A stretch of DNA of 64,000 nt from an uncultured Candidatus Binatia bacterium (GTDB lineage: Bacteria; Desulfobacterota; Binatia; Bin18), in NCBI GenBank assembly GCA_958296235.1, contig OY282457.1:248001-312000 (forward strand), in the 5' to 3' direction. The notes below the pieces were generated by a model. It saw only the letters and a list, made by a program, of their open reading frames with translations. It was not told the DNA's origin and searched no databases. Below are positions 10,115-18,386 of the stretch, piece after piece (the first letter of the stretch is position 1; every line of letters begins with the position of its first letter). A program made the position numbers and the translations under genes.

Positions 10115-10897
10115 ATGAAGTTTGTGAGCCTGGAAGAAGCCAAGCAGGCGTCGGGTCTGCGCCTGACGTTTGTAGCCAATGCGCCGAGTCCGTGGGGGGA
10201 AGCCGTCAAAGGCATGCTCAAGACCAAAAATATTCCGTTCACCGCAACGCTCTACAATTCAGGTGATCCGGCGAACAAAGCCCTGGTGGAGTGGACGGGT
10301 GAAGATAGCGCCCCGTCCGCCATGTATGAAGACGAAGCGTCCCGGTCGGGGTGGGCGGAAATCCTGCTCCTGCTTGAACGCCTCCAACCCGCACCGAGTC
10401 TCATTCCGACTGACCCCGAACAGCGGGCGCTCATGTTTGGCCTCTCGCATGAAATCTGTGGTGAGATGGGCCTGGGCTGGTCGGTCCGGTTGCTGATGGC
10501 TGATTTCGCGCTTGACCCGCATGTGGACTATCCCATTCCGCCAGAGATGGGCCAGTATTTGGGAGCGAAGTATGGCTATCGCCCCGGGATAGGGCCGGAA
10601 GCAACCAGACGGGTAACGGATGTTCTTACGATGTTGTCCACCCGCCTCAAAGATCAACAGGCACAGGGCAATCGATTCCTGATGGGTGAAAACGTTACGG
10701 CGCTCGATTTCTATTGGGCCACGTTTTGCGCCCTGATGAAACCGCTGCCGCCTGAGCAGTGTAAAATTATGGATGTCTTACGCGCCGCCTTCGAGTTCCC
10801 AAATCCAGCTATTGAACAGGCCCTTGATCCAGCCCTGATTGAACACCGGGACTTTATGTATGACGAGTATCTCGGGCTGCCGATGGTGCTTGCGTAG
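10115..10897 (+). CDS. glutathione S-transferase-like protein
   Basis: 260-residue protein with an N-terminal thioredoxin-like half (RLTFVANAPSPWGEAVKGML, then IPFTATLY) and an all-helical C-terminal half containing ALDFYWATF, the pattern of soluble GSTs. The start is the ATG 4 nt after AAGGAGGATAGT; an upstream in-frame start lacks a ribosome site. A close paralogue lies at 35032 (same length, same EEQQAQG-type segment and the same HRDFMYDEYLGLPM-type C-terminus). No CPxC or catalytic Cys is seen in the first loop. Role probably detoxification or small-molecule conjugation; substrate unknown. Confidence 0.75.
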   Translation: MKFVSLEEAKQASGLRLTFVANAPSPWGEAVKGMLKTKNIPFTATLYNSGDPANKALVEWTGEDSAPSAMYEDEASRSGWAEILLLLERLQPAPSLIPTDPEQRALMFGLSHEICGEMGLGWSVRLLMADFALDPHVDYPIPPEMGQYLGAKYGYRPGIGPEATRRVTDVLTMLSTRLKDQQAQGNRFLMGENVTALDFYWATFCALMKPLPPEQCKIMDVLRAAFEFPNPAIEQALDPALIEHRDFMYDEYLGLPMVLA

Positions 10898-10948
10898 CGC
10901 TGCCGGGAGACGCCTGAGTCTCCCGACTCATTTTCATGCCCCGAGCGT
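10883..10948. repeat. 66-bp direct repeat, copy 1
   Basis: Identical over 66 bp to 11404-11469. It begins inside the last codons of the GST-like gene (ATG GTG CTT GCG TAG), covers the hairpin after it and ends in CCCCGAGCGT. The two copies bracket the small repeat-protein gene at 10991. Beyond the exact match there is weaker similarity up to both following start regions (GCAGG.GAAAC). Confidence 0.95.
10904..10925 (+). terminator. hairpin after GST-like gene
   Basis: Perfect 7-bp stem CGGGAGA/TCTCCCG with an 8-nt loop, 6 bp after the stop codon and followed by a T-containing tract (CTCATTTTC). The same hairpin recurs inside the second repeat copy at about 11425-11446. Probably a modest intrinsic terminator. 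Confidence 0.6.
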
Positions 10949-10990
10949 TATAATATGCCGTTCAGGCGTTGAGCGCAGGAGAAACCCGCT

Positions 10991-11398
10991 ATGGAACCGC
11001 AAACCGTAGAGCTGGGAGAAAAGACCCTCTATGCCTTGGCCGCTATCGCCAATCCCGGCATGATGCCTGGTGACTGGATAGCGCTCGGGGTGGGGCTGTC
11101 CCAATGCGCCTTGATTGCCTGGGGGATTCACAGAATGAGCATGGGAAATGAGGCAAGAGAGGCGCAAACGGAACTGTTGAGAGAACAAACCCGTGCCTTG
11201 AGAGAACAGTCAAACGTGTTGGCTGGTGTTGGTGAGGGGATAAGAGAACAGTCAAAAATGTTGGCTGGTGTTGGTGAGGGGATAAGAGAACAGTCAAAAA
11301 TGTTGGCTGGTGTTGGTGAGGGGATAAGAGAACAGTCAAAAATGTTGGCCGGTGTTGGTGAGGGGATTCAGGTTTTACTCGCTGACAGGAAGAACTAG
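10991..11398 (+). CDS. small membrane/coiled-coil protein with 14-residue repeats
   Basis: 135-residue hypothetical protein. Residues about 28-48 (DWIALGVGLSQCALIAWGI) form one hydrophobic segment. The rest is polar and predicted coiled coil: QTELLREQTRALREQSNV, then a 14-residue unit LAGVGEGIREQSKM in three full copies and one partial, coded by perfect or near-perfect 42-bp DNA repeats (11219-11371), so copy number may vary. A TATAAT-like box (TTATAATATG) stands about 40 bp upstream of the ATG. The gene lies between the 66-bp repeats. Not recognised; a membrane-anchored, phage- or cassette-type small protein is a guess. Confidence 0.65.
   Translation: MEPQTVELGEKTLYALAAIANPGMMPGDWIALGVGLSQCALIAWGIHRMSMGNEAREAQTELLREQTRALREQSNVLAGVGEGIREQSKMLAGVGEGIREQSKMLAGVGEGIREQSKMLAGVGEGIQVLLADRKN
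11219..11371 (+). repeat. 42-bp in-frame tandem repeat
   Basis: Three full 42-bp units and one partial unit, in frame, encoding LAGVGEGIREQSKM. The first unit differs slightly upstream (QSNV in place of QSKM). The near-identity of units at DNA level indicates recent expansion by slippage or unequal exchange. Confidence 0.93.
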
Positions 11399-11403
11399 AC
11401 TAC

Positions 11404-11469
11404 ATGGTGCTTGCGTAGCGCTGCCGGGAGACGCCTGAGTCTCCCGACTCATTTTCATGCCCCGAGCGT
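11404..11469. repeat. 66-bp direct repeat, copy 2
   Basis: Exact copy of 10883-10948, including the orphan last codons and terminator hairpin of the GST-like gene. It starts a few bases after the stop codon of the repeat-protein gene. Marks the right edge of a duplicated or inserted segment of about 520 bp. Confidence 0.95.
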
Positions 11470-11575
11470 GATGCTACCCTGCGAACGCAGGCGAAACGCT
11501 TATGAACATGAAACTCACGCCACAAAGCAGGCTATTTACAAACAGAGGGGAAGCGTATGATTTAAGGAGGCCGTG

Positions 11576-11806
11576 ATGAACACCCTACAAGCTGCTCACG
11601 ACCTGGAGAACGCGGGATTCCCCACAGAACAAGCCGAAGCGCTGACGAATGTACTCCATGAGGCCCTACAGTCGGATGTGGCGACAAAGGCCGATTTGAA
11701 CGAGCTTGAGGCAAAAATTCTCAAGCTCATGGTTGGTCAAACCCTGACTATTGTGGCGTTGGTCTTTGCCCTACTCAAGTTCATGTTGCCCCAGGCCACT
11801 CCGTAA
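11576..11806 (+). CDS. small DUF1640-like coiled-coil/TM protein
   Basis: 76 residues: an N-terminal helical part (HDLENAGFPTEQAEALTNVL), a short coiled-coil segment ATKADLNELEAKILKLM and a C-terminal membrane helix (TLTIVALVFALLKFML). This layout is that of DUF1640/CCDC90-like small bacterial proteins, which often carry the ATKxDL motif. The ATG at 11576 follows AAGGAGG with ideal spacing; a GTG one codon earlier is too close. A related 54-residue protein stands at 38346 beside the HEPN gene. Function unknown. Confidence 0.75.
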   Translation: MNTLQAAHDLENAGFPTEQAEALTNVLHEALQSDVATKADLNELEAKILKLMVGQTLTIVALVFALLKFMLPQATP

Positions 11807-11844
11807 AAATTGTGGCCCTAGCAGCACGGTCCCGCTTCATTTTC

Positions 11845-12333
11845 ATGCCCATCCCCGAACGGTATAACCGTGGTTACAATCTTGGCGTTGGTGGTGCGGT
11901 CGTGCGTGACAACCGTCTCCTGCTCGTGCGCCGGGCCTCACGACGGGGCAGGGGGAACTGGCAGGTGCCGGGGGGCTTTGTCGAGCCGGACGAAACCATT
12001 GAGCAGGCCGTTGTGCGTGAGGTCCGGGAGGAAGCGGGCGTGACCGGAGAGGTGCAGGGCGTCATTGGTCTGCGCAATCGGTGTGATCCCGACATTGGCA
12101 ACAGTCTGTATATCGTCCTGCTGATGACACCGCTGAGGGGTGAACCTACACCTGACATGGAAGAGGTTGACCGCGCCGAGTATCTGACCCTGGAGCAGAT
12201 TGAGCGATTGGAGCAGGCGCCGGCCATCAACCGGGAAATCGCCAGCCGGGCGCTCTCCCAGGAAAAACGTCTGCTGGAGCCGCAAGAACTCATCCATCTG
12301 AACGGCAAACCCTACACCCTCTTTGTTGGATAG
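11845..12333 (+). CDS. NUDIX hydrolase
   Basis: 162-residue NUDIX protein. The NUDIX box is complete: GGFVEPDETIEQAVVREV followed by REEAGV, matching GX5EX7REUXEEXGU, the divalent-metal site that cleaves a nucleoside diphosphate linked to another moiety. An N-terminal NLGVGGAVVRDNRLLLVRR strand precedes it. Resembles ADP-ribose or NADH pyrophosphatase-type members, but the substrate is not defined. I start at the ATG giving MPIPERYNRG; a GTG at 11812 would add 11 residues. Monocistronic. Confidence 0.9.
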   Translation: MPIPERYNRGYNLGVGGAVVRDNRLLLVRRASRRGRGNWQVPGGFVEPDETIEQAVVREVREEAGVTGEVQGVIGLRNRCDPDIGNSLYIVLLMTPLRGEPTPDMEEVDRAEYLTLEQIERLEQAPAINREIASRALSQEKRLLEPQELIHLNGKPYTLFVG

Positions 12334-12371
12334 TGAGAATGTGCCATCTCTTTTTCATGAAAATTGCTGGG

Positions 12372-12400
12372 TATAGTCAAAAACAAATATTCCAGGCTAT
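12372..12400. promoter_or_regulatory. conserved AT-rich motif, copy 1
   Basis: TATAGTCAAAAACAAATATT followed by CCAGG, repeated with two mismatches at 53820-53845. Lies 47 bp upstream of the catabolic operon that starts at 12447. Position and conservation suggest a shared operator or promoter element; the regulator is unknown. Confidence 0.4.
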
Positions 12401-12446
12401 AGAACTGCCTATCTTGTGCTAACCCTGGTCACAAAAGAGGAAATCT

Positions 12447-13265
12447 GTGGACATGACTCCGCAACAAGAAACGCTTGAGTTGCGTGGAGATGGCGCGGCG
12501 CGGGCCACTATTCAATTTTGCTACCATCAGGCTGGCCAGGGCCTGCCGCTGGTATGGCTCCACTGGTTGTGGGGCGAGCCGGGCTGGATGGACTACCACC
12601 AGCGGTTAGCCGAACGTTTCCAGGTATTTGTGCCTGACCTGCCGGGCTATGGACAATCCGCATTGCCGGAGTGGGCAAAGACACCGCATGACTTAGCAGT
12701 GTTGCTGCTGCAATTCTTTGATGCGCTGTCACTCAAACAGCCGATTGTCGTCGGCTCATGCCTGGGTGGATGGGTAGGGGCTGAGCTCGCTCTGCTCAGA
12801 CCGGAGCGGATTGCCAAGCTGGTCTTGATTGGCCCGCTCGGCTTAGTAAAGGACTGGACCAAGGTCCCTAATCTCTTCTATACGGACCCGGCGCGCTTGC
12901 CGCGGTATCTTTTTACGGACGCAGTGCCGGAGCGGACCTCACTGTATGTTCCTGACCTGAGTAACTGGACCGACGCATTTATCAACAACCGAAACGCGAG
13001 CATCCGACTGGTGTTTGACCCTTACCTGCACAGTCGCAGCCTGCGCCATTACTTACATCTTTTGACCACCCCAACGCTTGTCATTTGGGGCGAGCAAGAC
13101 CCCCTCCTGGCCCCGGCGCACGCCGCGTTGTGGACTGTAGCGTTACCGCGCGCTCACAGCGTGATAATTCCGCGGGCCGGACATCTGCCATATGTGGAAG
13201 AGTGCGAGGCTGTTATCCAGGCGATTAACGCCTTCATTCCGCCACAGGAGAGGGGAGGAGCATGA
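12447..13265 (+). CDS. alpha/beta hydrolase with Cys at the nucleophile position
   Basis: 272-residue alpha/beta-hydrolase fold protein. The nucleophile elbow reads VVGSCLGGWVGAE; aligned with VMGHSLGGMLAAE of the operon partner at 17119, the catalytic Ser is replaced by Cys, as in dienelactone hydrolases. The acid (WGEQDPLLAP) and His (AGHLPYVEE) positions are present near the C-terminus. The start is the GTG 6 nt after AGAGG; an ATG two codons on is an alternative. First gene of an operon with LLM oxidoreductases, MFS and VOC proteins, overlapping the next by ATGA. Likely hydrolyses a ring-opened or ester intermediate. Confidence 0.9.
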   Translation: MDMTPQQETLELRGDGAARATIQFCYHQAGQGLPLVWLHWLWGEPGWMDYHQRLAERFQVFVPDLPGYGQSALPEWAKTPHDLAVLLLQFFDALSLKQPIVVGSCLGGWVGAELALLRPERIAKLVLIGPLGLVKDWTKVPNLFYTDPARLPRYLFTDAVPERTSLYVPDLSNWTDAFINNRNASIRLVFDPYLHSRSLRHYLHLLTTPTLVIWGEQDPLLAPAHAALWTVALPRAHSVIIPRAGHLPYVEECEAVIQAINAFIPPQERGGA

Positions 13266-14419
13266 GAGTCTTTAATATGGCGCTGTTTGGCTGGCCACAC
13301 CTGCCTGACGACGCTCCTGTTGGTACGCCTGGATCATATCCCCTTTCGAACAGGTATTTTGATCCTGTTCGGGGAAACGCATTACTGCAACAAGAGTTGG
13401 ACCGGATCACGCTCAGTGATGAGCTTGGGTTGGATGGTTTCACCTGTCAGGAGCATCATGGCGGTGGCGGATTTTGTGCCATGGTGCCCTCGACCCACCT
13501 CATGGCGGCAGCTGTCTCACAACGCACGAAACATCTTCAGGTGGCGGTCACTGGCACGTGCATTCCGTTACACCACCCGCTTGCCATTGCGGAAGAGGTC
13601 GCCATGCTGGACCACCTCAGCAATGGGCGTTTTATTTGGGGGGCGTTGCGTGGTTTTCCGACTGAATACCTGTCCTATAATGTCAATCCAGCGGAATCTC
13701 AGGCTCGGTTTCGGGAAGGTTTTTCCTTAGTCCTGAAAGCGCTTTCGAGTGAGGGGCGGTTTGATTTTGATGGTCAGTTTTACCGTGTCCGGGACTACAA
13801 TATCTGGCCGAAGCCCTTGCAGCAGCCCTATCCGAAAATCTGGATGGCGGCCAATAGCCTGGACTCGCTCGATTTTGCGGTCAGGAATCGCACCTATATT
13901 GCTACGCCGTGGGTCAGCATTGAGCGGACGCGCTCGGTGCACGAGACGTATTATCGGCTGGCGCAAGAGCAAAGCCTCACCATCCCCGAGGATTTTGATG
14001 ATATGTTTGCCTCGATCTGCGCGTTATACGTTGGCGAGAGCGATAAAAAGGCGCGCCAAGAGGCTGAAGCGCATTTAGAATACCACTTCTTTCGCGCGCT
14101 GGCGTCATTTGATATCGGCACTGTCTCGCTTATCCCCGGACATATGAGTGTCAATGGTATGCGTGATTGGCTGAAGAACGTCACGAGTAAAGAGACGGGC
14201 AAGGCCATGGGCTATAGCGTTGATGAGGGAATTGAGAATGGGACGGTCATTTTGGGTGGGCCGGAAAGTGCGGTCGCTCAAATCAAACGTCAACGCGAAG
14301 AGGGCAAACGCGGAACCTTACTGGCTATGTTTCAGTTTGGTTCCCTCCCCGATGCGCTCGCCACGCAGAGTCTGCGACTCTTTGCCCAAGAGGTATTGCC
14401 CAAGATTCGCGCTATTTGA
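13262..14419 (+). CDS. LLM-class flavin-dependent oxidoreductase
   Basis: 385-residue luciferase-like TIM-barrel protein. Landmarks: FTCQEHHGGGGFCAMVPS (active-site His region), GNxIPLHHPLAIAEEVAMLD-type strand, SNGRFIWGALRGFPTEY (phosphate-binding region) and PYPKIWMAANS. The family uses FMNH2 or F420H2 for monooxygenation or hydride transfer. Its ATG overlaps the stop of the hydrolase by 4 bp (ATGA), so translation is coupled. It resembles the operon partner at 15869. Likely catalyses an oxygenation step before hydrolysis; substrate unknown. Confidence 0.92.
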   Translation: MRVFNMALFGWPHLPDDAPVGTPGSYPLSNRYFDPVRGNALLQQELDRITLSDELGLDGFTCQEHHGGGGFCAMVPSTHLMAAAVSQRTKHLQVAVTGTCIPLHHPLAIAEEVAMLDHLSNGRFIWGALRGFPTEYLSYNVNPAESQARFREGFSLVLKALSSEGRFDFDGQFYRVRDYNIWPKPLQQPYPKIWMAANSLDSLDFAVRNRTYIATPWVSIERTRSVHETYYRLAQEQSLTIPEDFDDMFASICALYVGESDKKARQEAEAHLEYHFFRALASFDIGTVSLIPGHMSVNGMRDWLKNVTSKETGKAMGYSVDEGIENGTVILGGPESAVAQIKRQREEGKRGTLLAMFQFGSLPDALATQSLRLFAQEVLPKIRAI

Positions 14420-14469
14420 GGAGGCGACCGCCCTGGACGGATAGGCGGCCGGGCCTCTATCGTGGCAGC

Positions 14470-15747
14470 ATGTCAGGCAGGGACGGAGGACGGAGCGAGG
14501 GGTCGTCCGCGTTTTTCTACGGCTGGTGGGTCGTTATGGCATGCTTTGTCAGCATGGCGATGGCGGGTAGTATTGGTAATCTGTCCTTTCCCGTCTTTCT
14601 CAAGCCGTTGACCGCAGAGTTCGGCTGGACCCGGGCTCAGGTATCAGGCGGGATTTCGGCCTTTATGTTGGCCATTGCGCTCACCGCCCCCTTTGTCGGG
14701 CGGGCGGTGGGTCTGTACGGGCCGCGGGCGGTGATGATTCCGGCGGCCGTCTTGATGGGCCTGTGCCTGATGCTGCTGTCACAGCTGACGGCTTTGTGGC
14801 AACTCTATGTGCTGCGTCTTGGGGTGGGGGTCGGGTTTACGGCCCTGGCCCATGTGCCGGTCAATATCACCATTTCGCGCTGGTTTGCGCGCAAGCGCGG
14901 TCGGGCTATGGGCACGGCCATGATCGGCGCTCCCGTGGGCGGACTGCTGATGACGCCCTTTGCCTCGTCTTGTGTCGAGTGGGTCGGCTGGCGTCCAACC
15001 CTGTTGATCCTGGGCGGGCTGCTGTGGCTTATCCTGGTTCCGGTGTTGTGGGGACTGCTGCGAGATACGCCCGCGGACCTGGGTCTGCTGCCGGACGGCG
15101 AGACGAGACGCGCCACAGACGACGCGCCGGTCGGCGTTGAAGGAGGGGCGGGGATATCTGCCCGCGATACGGTCCGGACCGGCCGTTTCTGGGCGCTCAT
15201 CGGTATCTATTTTCTGGCCTATGCTTGTCTCTTTTCCGTTATGGTTCACCAGTATCCCTATTTTACGGATCAAGGCTTTTCCGCTCAGCAGGCGGCCCTG
15301 CTGGTGAGTGTGCTGCTCAGCGCGTCCGTGCTCAGCGGACTGGGTTTTGGCTGGGCGAGTGAGCGCTATGATCCGCTGCAACTGGCGGCGACCTGTTATG
15401 CCCTGGGCGGCATTGGCATAGCCCTGCTCTTATGGGCTCCCCCCAGGCTTGCCGTAACCGGCTTTGTTGCGTGTTTTGGCTTCTTCTTTGGCGGCACCAC
15501 TCCGCTGACCGCGCTCGTGACTGGGCGCATGTTCGGTATGAAAGCGCATGGTGTGATTTACGGCTTCTATCAGACCGTTATCTGTTTGAGCGGCTTTGTT
15601 GGTCCAACCGTGATGGGCTTTATTTACGATACGACCGGAAGCTATCAACTCGGGTTTAGCGGTATTGGTATCGGTCTGCTGTGCGCTGCAGCGCTGATGT
15701 TGGTCGTGCGGGCGAGAACCATGCTTCTTCCCTTATCTGGAGTCTGA
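14470..15747 (+). CDS. MFS transporter, monocarboxylate/OFA-like
   Basis: About 425 residues with some twelve hydrophobic segments. FFYGWWVVMACF and FPVFLKPLTAEFGWTRAQVS are the typical opening of oxalate/formate-antiporter and monocarboxylate-type MFS members; RWFARKRGRAMG is the loop 2-3 motif, and the second half opens with GRFWALIGIYFLAYACLF. The start is taken at an ATG; the frame is open back to 14416, overlapping the upstream gene. Inside a catabolic operon, so it probably imports the organic-acid-like substrate of the neighbouring oxidoreductases and hydrolases. Confidence 0.9.
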   Translation: MSGRDGGRSEGSSAFFYGWWVVMACFVSMAMAGSIGNLSFPVFLKPLTAEFGWTRAQVSGGISAFMLAIALTAPFVGRAVGLYGPRAVMIPAAVLMGLCLMLLSQLTALWQLYVLRLGVGVGFTALAHVPVNITISRWFARKRGRAMGTAMIGAPVGGLLMTPFASSCVEWVGWRPTLLILGGLLWLILVPVLWGLLRDTPADLGLLPDGETRRATDDAPVGVEGGAGISARDTVRTGRFWALIGIYFLAYACLFSVMVHQYPYFTDQGFSAQQAALLVSVLLSASVLSGLGFGWASERYDPLQLAATCYALGGIGIALLLWAPPRLAVTGFVACFGFFFGGTTPLTALVTGRMFGMKAHGVIYGFYQTVICLSGFVGPTVMGFIYDTTGSYQLGFSGIGIGLLCAAALMLVVRARTMLLPLSGV

Positions 15748-15802
15748 TTTTCCTCTTGTGGCTCAAATCTCCGACTGATACAACTTTTTGCACTCTGGAC
15801 AA

Positions 15803-15833
15803 GCAGGGCATCCATCTCCAAGTGGATGCCTGC
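15803..15833 (+). terminator. hairpin between MFS and LLM genes
   Basis: GCAGGGCATCCA pairs with TGGATGCCTGC (one bulged G) around an 8-nt loop, followed by TGTTCGTTCT. It sits about 55 bp after the MFS stop and 35 bp before the next ATG, so it may be an internal terminator or attenuator or an mRNA-stabilising hairpin. Confidence 0.5.
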
Positions 15834-15868
15834 TGTTCGTTCTGAGCCGTCAATGAGGAGGGCCTGTT

Positions 15869-17086
15869 ATGAAATGCCATTGGTTCCATTTGATGCCGTA
15901 TCAGGATCTGCCCGAGGACTTTAAGGAAAAACATCCGAGTGTCTGGGTGGATGTTTCAAGTGAATTATTCGATCCCGCTCGGGGCCATCAATTTTACAAT
16001 GAATATTTGGATCAACTGGAGTTTGCGGACAGCCTGGGGTTTGACGGTATTTGCGTGAATGAGCACCATGCCAACGCCTATGGTCTGATGCCGTCCCCCA
16101 ATCTCATTCTGGCCTCGCTCGCCCGTCGGACTTCCAATTCCTCACTCATTGTGCTGGGCAACTCGATTGCGCTGTATAACCCGCCTATTCGCATTGCCGA
16201 AGAAATGGCCATGCTGGACTGCATATCGGGGGGCCGTTTCGTGGGCGGCTTTCCAGTTGGGACGTCGATGGACACCAATTTTGCGTACGGCCAGACCCCC
16301 CTGACGCTGCGCGAGAAATACCGGGAGGGGCATGATCTGATTATTAAAGCCTGGACCGAGCCGGAACCGTTTGTCTTTAACGGAAAATACAATCAACTCC
16401 GGTATGTGAACATCTGGCCGCGCCCGATCCAAAAGCCGCATCCGCCGGTGTGGATTCCGGGCGGTGGCAGCGTCGAAACCTGGGACTGGGTGGCCGAGCA
16501 TGACTATATGTATGCCTTCCTGAGTTACTTCGGCTACGAACCGGCCACGCAAGTGATGCAGGGCTATTGGGAAGCGGTAGACCGGGCCGGCCGGGACCGG
16601 AACCCCTACCGCGCCGGCTATCTGCAACTCATTGGAGTATCCGAGACGGACGCCCAAGCGGAAAAGGACTATGCCGAGGCGGCTTCGTATTTCTACCATC
16701 GCTGCCTGCACGTGCCCGATCATTGGGCCGCCGCACCAGGTTATCTGACGCTCAAGACCATCAAGTCGCTCAAGTCGCCCTTCAGTTTCGAGCAGTTGGC
16801 CGACCTCAAATGGAAAGATTTTGTTGAGCAGGGCTACGTCGTTGCCGGCTCTCCGGCAACCGTGCGCGACCGGCTGGTGGAAGTCATTAAGGAAATGAAC
16901 GTCGGCCAGCTCTTCTCCCTGCTCCACTTCGGCAACCTGAGCGCCGAGCTGACCCGCAAGAACACGGAACTGTACGCCAAAGAGGTTTTACCCTTTCTGC
17001 GCGAGCAGTTGTGGAACGAATGGGAAGACCGTTGGGCGCCGCGCCCACTGAAGGAAGAAGACCGGATGCCGGTCGCCGCCCTCTGA
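15869..17086 (+). CDS. LLM-class flavin-dependent oxidoreductase
   Basis: 405-residue luciferase-like protein. Landmarks: FDGICVNEHHANAYGLMPSP, RIAEEMAMLDCISGGRFVGG and KPHPPVWIPGGG. Conserved AEEMAMLDxxSxGRF and the paired histidines match the operon partner at 13262, so the two may act on successive or alternative substrates or form a heteromer. A GAGGAGGG site precedes the ATG. FMN-dependent monooxygenation is the likely chemistry. Confidence 0.92.
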   Translation: MKCHWFHLMPYQDLPEDFKEKHPSVWVDVSSELFDPARGHQFYNEYLDQLEFADSLGFDGICVNEHHANAYGLMPSPNLILASLARRTSNSSLIVLGNSIALYNPPIRIAEEMAMLDCISGGRFVGGFPVGTSMDTNFAYGQTPLTLREKYREGHDLIIKAWTEPEPFVFNGKYNQLRYVNIWPRPIQKPHPPVWIPGGGSVETWDWVAEHDYMYAFLSYFGYEPATQVMQGYWEAVDRAGRDRNPYRAGYLQLIGVSETDAQAEKDYAEAASYFYHRCLHVPDHWAAAPGYLTLKTIKSLKSPFSFEQLADLKWKDFVEQGYVVAGSPATVRDRLVEVIKEMNVGQLFSLLHFGNLSAELTRKNTELYAKEVLPFLREQLWNEWEDRWAPRPLKEEDRMPVAAL

Positions 17087-17118
17087 GGCGCTGGACCCCT
17101 GAATGGAGAGCGTTTGGA

Positions 17119-17892
17119 ATGCAAGAAGTGAAGGTTGCTATTCGGAATGGAAAATTTACCACCTCAATGCAGTGGGGCGGCAGCGGCGAGCCGCTGCTGT
17201 TTCTGCACGGCGCTGGCGGCCCCATGCTGGGGGCGCCGTTTCTTGAGGAACTCGCTCAGGTTTTTACCGTCTACGCTCCGGCCCATCCCGGCTTTGGAGC
17301 TGGAACAGGGATTGAGCATATTGATGACGTAATTGACTTCGCCCTGTACTACCACGATTTTCTTGACGAACTACAGATCGATAGCCCGCATGTCATGGGT
17401 CACTCACTGGGCGGCATGTTGGCCGCAGAGGTCGCCGCGCTCGCCCCGTACCGGATCAATCGCCTGGTGCTGGTCTGTCCGGCAGGACTCTGGCTTGAGG
17501 ACAATCCCATTCCCGATTTCTTTACCTTTAACCCGCAGCAGATGGTCGAACATGTGTTTCATGACCCCAGCGGTCCCATGAGCCAGATGTTCACCGAACA
17601 GTTGCAATCTCCAGAAGCCCAGCTTGAGATGTATAAATGCCTGGCCTCAACCGGGAAATTCCTGTGGCCGATTCCTGACAAAGGGCTCAAGAAACGTATC
17701 CATCGGCTGCAACTGCCCACCCTGTTGCTGTGGGGAGCATCCGATAAGCTTATTCCGCCGGTCTATGGGGAGGCGTTTCAGCGCGCCATTCCCGGTTCGC
17801 GTCTGGTCCACTTCGCGAGTTCGGGCCACATGATTATGCTGGAGGAACAGGACGCTTTTGTCGAAGCCGTGTCAGATTTTTTATTGGAGTAA
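17119..17892 (+). CDS. alpha/beta hydrolase
   Basis: 257 residues. Oxyanion segment FLHGAGGPMLG, nucleophile elbow MGHSLGGMLAAE with a normal Ser, acid region LLWGASDKLIPP and His in SSGHMIMLEEQ, i.e. a complete catalytic triad. The ATG at 17119 is preceded by GGAGAG at moderate distance; the frame also runs back into the LLM gene, which I discount. Pairs with the Cys-variant hydrolase at the start of the operon. Probably a C-C bond or ester hydrolase in ring cleavage. Confidence 0.92.
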   Translation: MQEVKVAIRNGKFTTSMQWGGSGEPLLFLHGAGGPMLGAPFLEELAQVFTVYAPAHPGFGAGTGIEHIDDVIDFALYYHDFLDELQIDSPHVMGHSLGGMLAAEVAALAPYRINRLVLVCPAGLWLEDNPIPDFFTFNPQQMVEHVFHDPSGPMSQMFTEQLQSPEAQLEMYKCLASTGKFLWPIPDKGLKKRIHRLQLPTLLLWGASDKLIPPVYGEAFQRAIPGSRLVHFASSGHMIMLEEQDAFVEAVSDFLLE

Positions 17893-17909
17893 CCCGAAAG
17901 GAGGGGAGC

Positions 17910-18290
17910 ATGATTAAAGCGAAATCGATCCGCCATACTGGGGTGCCGGTCTCGGATGTGAGAAAGGCCAAGAGATTTTATGGAGACATTCTGGGCTTTG
18001 ACGAGATTGAGCGGCCCAAGATCAAGGGTGTTCCTGGGGCCTGGTATGAAGTGGATGGAACCCAGGTGCATATCATTGGCCAACGTAACGCCATGGCCGA
18101 CAAGGATATTCCCGGCATCGGGACTCACATCGCAGTCCAGGTCGAAGACCTTGAAGAGGCCAAGCGCGTCCTCAAGAAGAGACGGGTGAAGTTCCAGGAA
18201 TTTGCGCCGCCGCCGAATCTTGGTTTGGCTCCGGTGGTCTTTGTCCGCGACCCGGACGGCAATGTGGTCGAGCTGCGGACGGAAGCCTAA
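17910..18290 (+). CDS. VOC-family (glyoxalase/dioxygenase fold) protein
   Basis: 126-residue single-domain VOC protein: RHTGVPVSDVRKAKRFYGDI opens the first beta-alpha-beta unit and FVRDPDGNVVELRT closes the second, with metal-ligand-type residues His (RHTG), His (GIGTHIAVQV) and Glu (VVELR). AAGGAGGGG precedes the ATG. Last gene of the 12447-18290 operon. Acts on a vicinal-oxygen substrate, possibly as extradiol dioxygenase, isomerase or lyase; not resolvable here. Confidence 0.9.
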   Translation: MIKAKSIRHTGVPVSDVRKAKRFYGDILGFDEIERPKIKGVPGAWYEVDGTQVHIIGQRNAMADKDIPGIGTHIAVQVEDLEEAKRVLKKRRVKFQEFAPPPNLGLAPVVFVRDPDGNVVELRTEA

Positions 18291-18386
18291 ACATATTTGA
18301 GCGGCATACAGCGGAGAGGAACCCACCCCGCTGCTTCGCAGCACCCCTCCAAGGAGGGGATGTGTTCTGCTCAACTCCTTGGACTT

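Noticed and set aside
11219-11371. Possible short CRISPR-like array
   Set aside because: The 42-bp units are contiguous, in frame and have no spacers; they encode a protein repeat.
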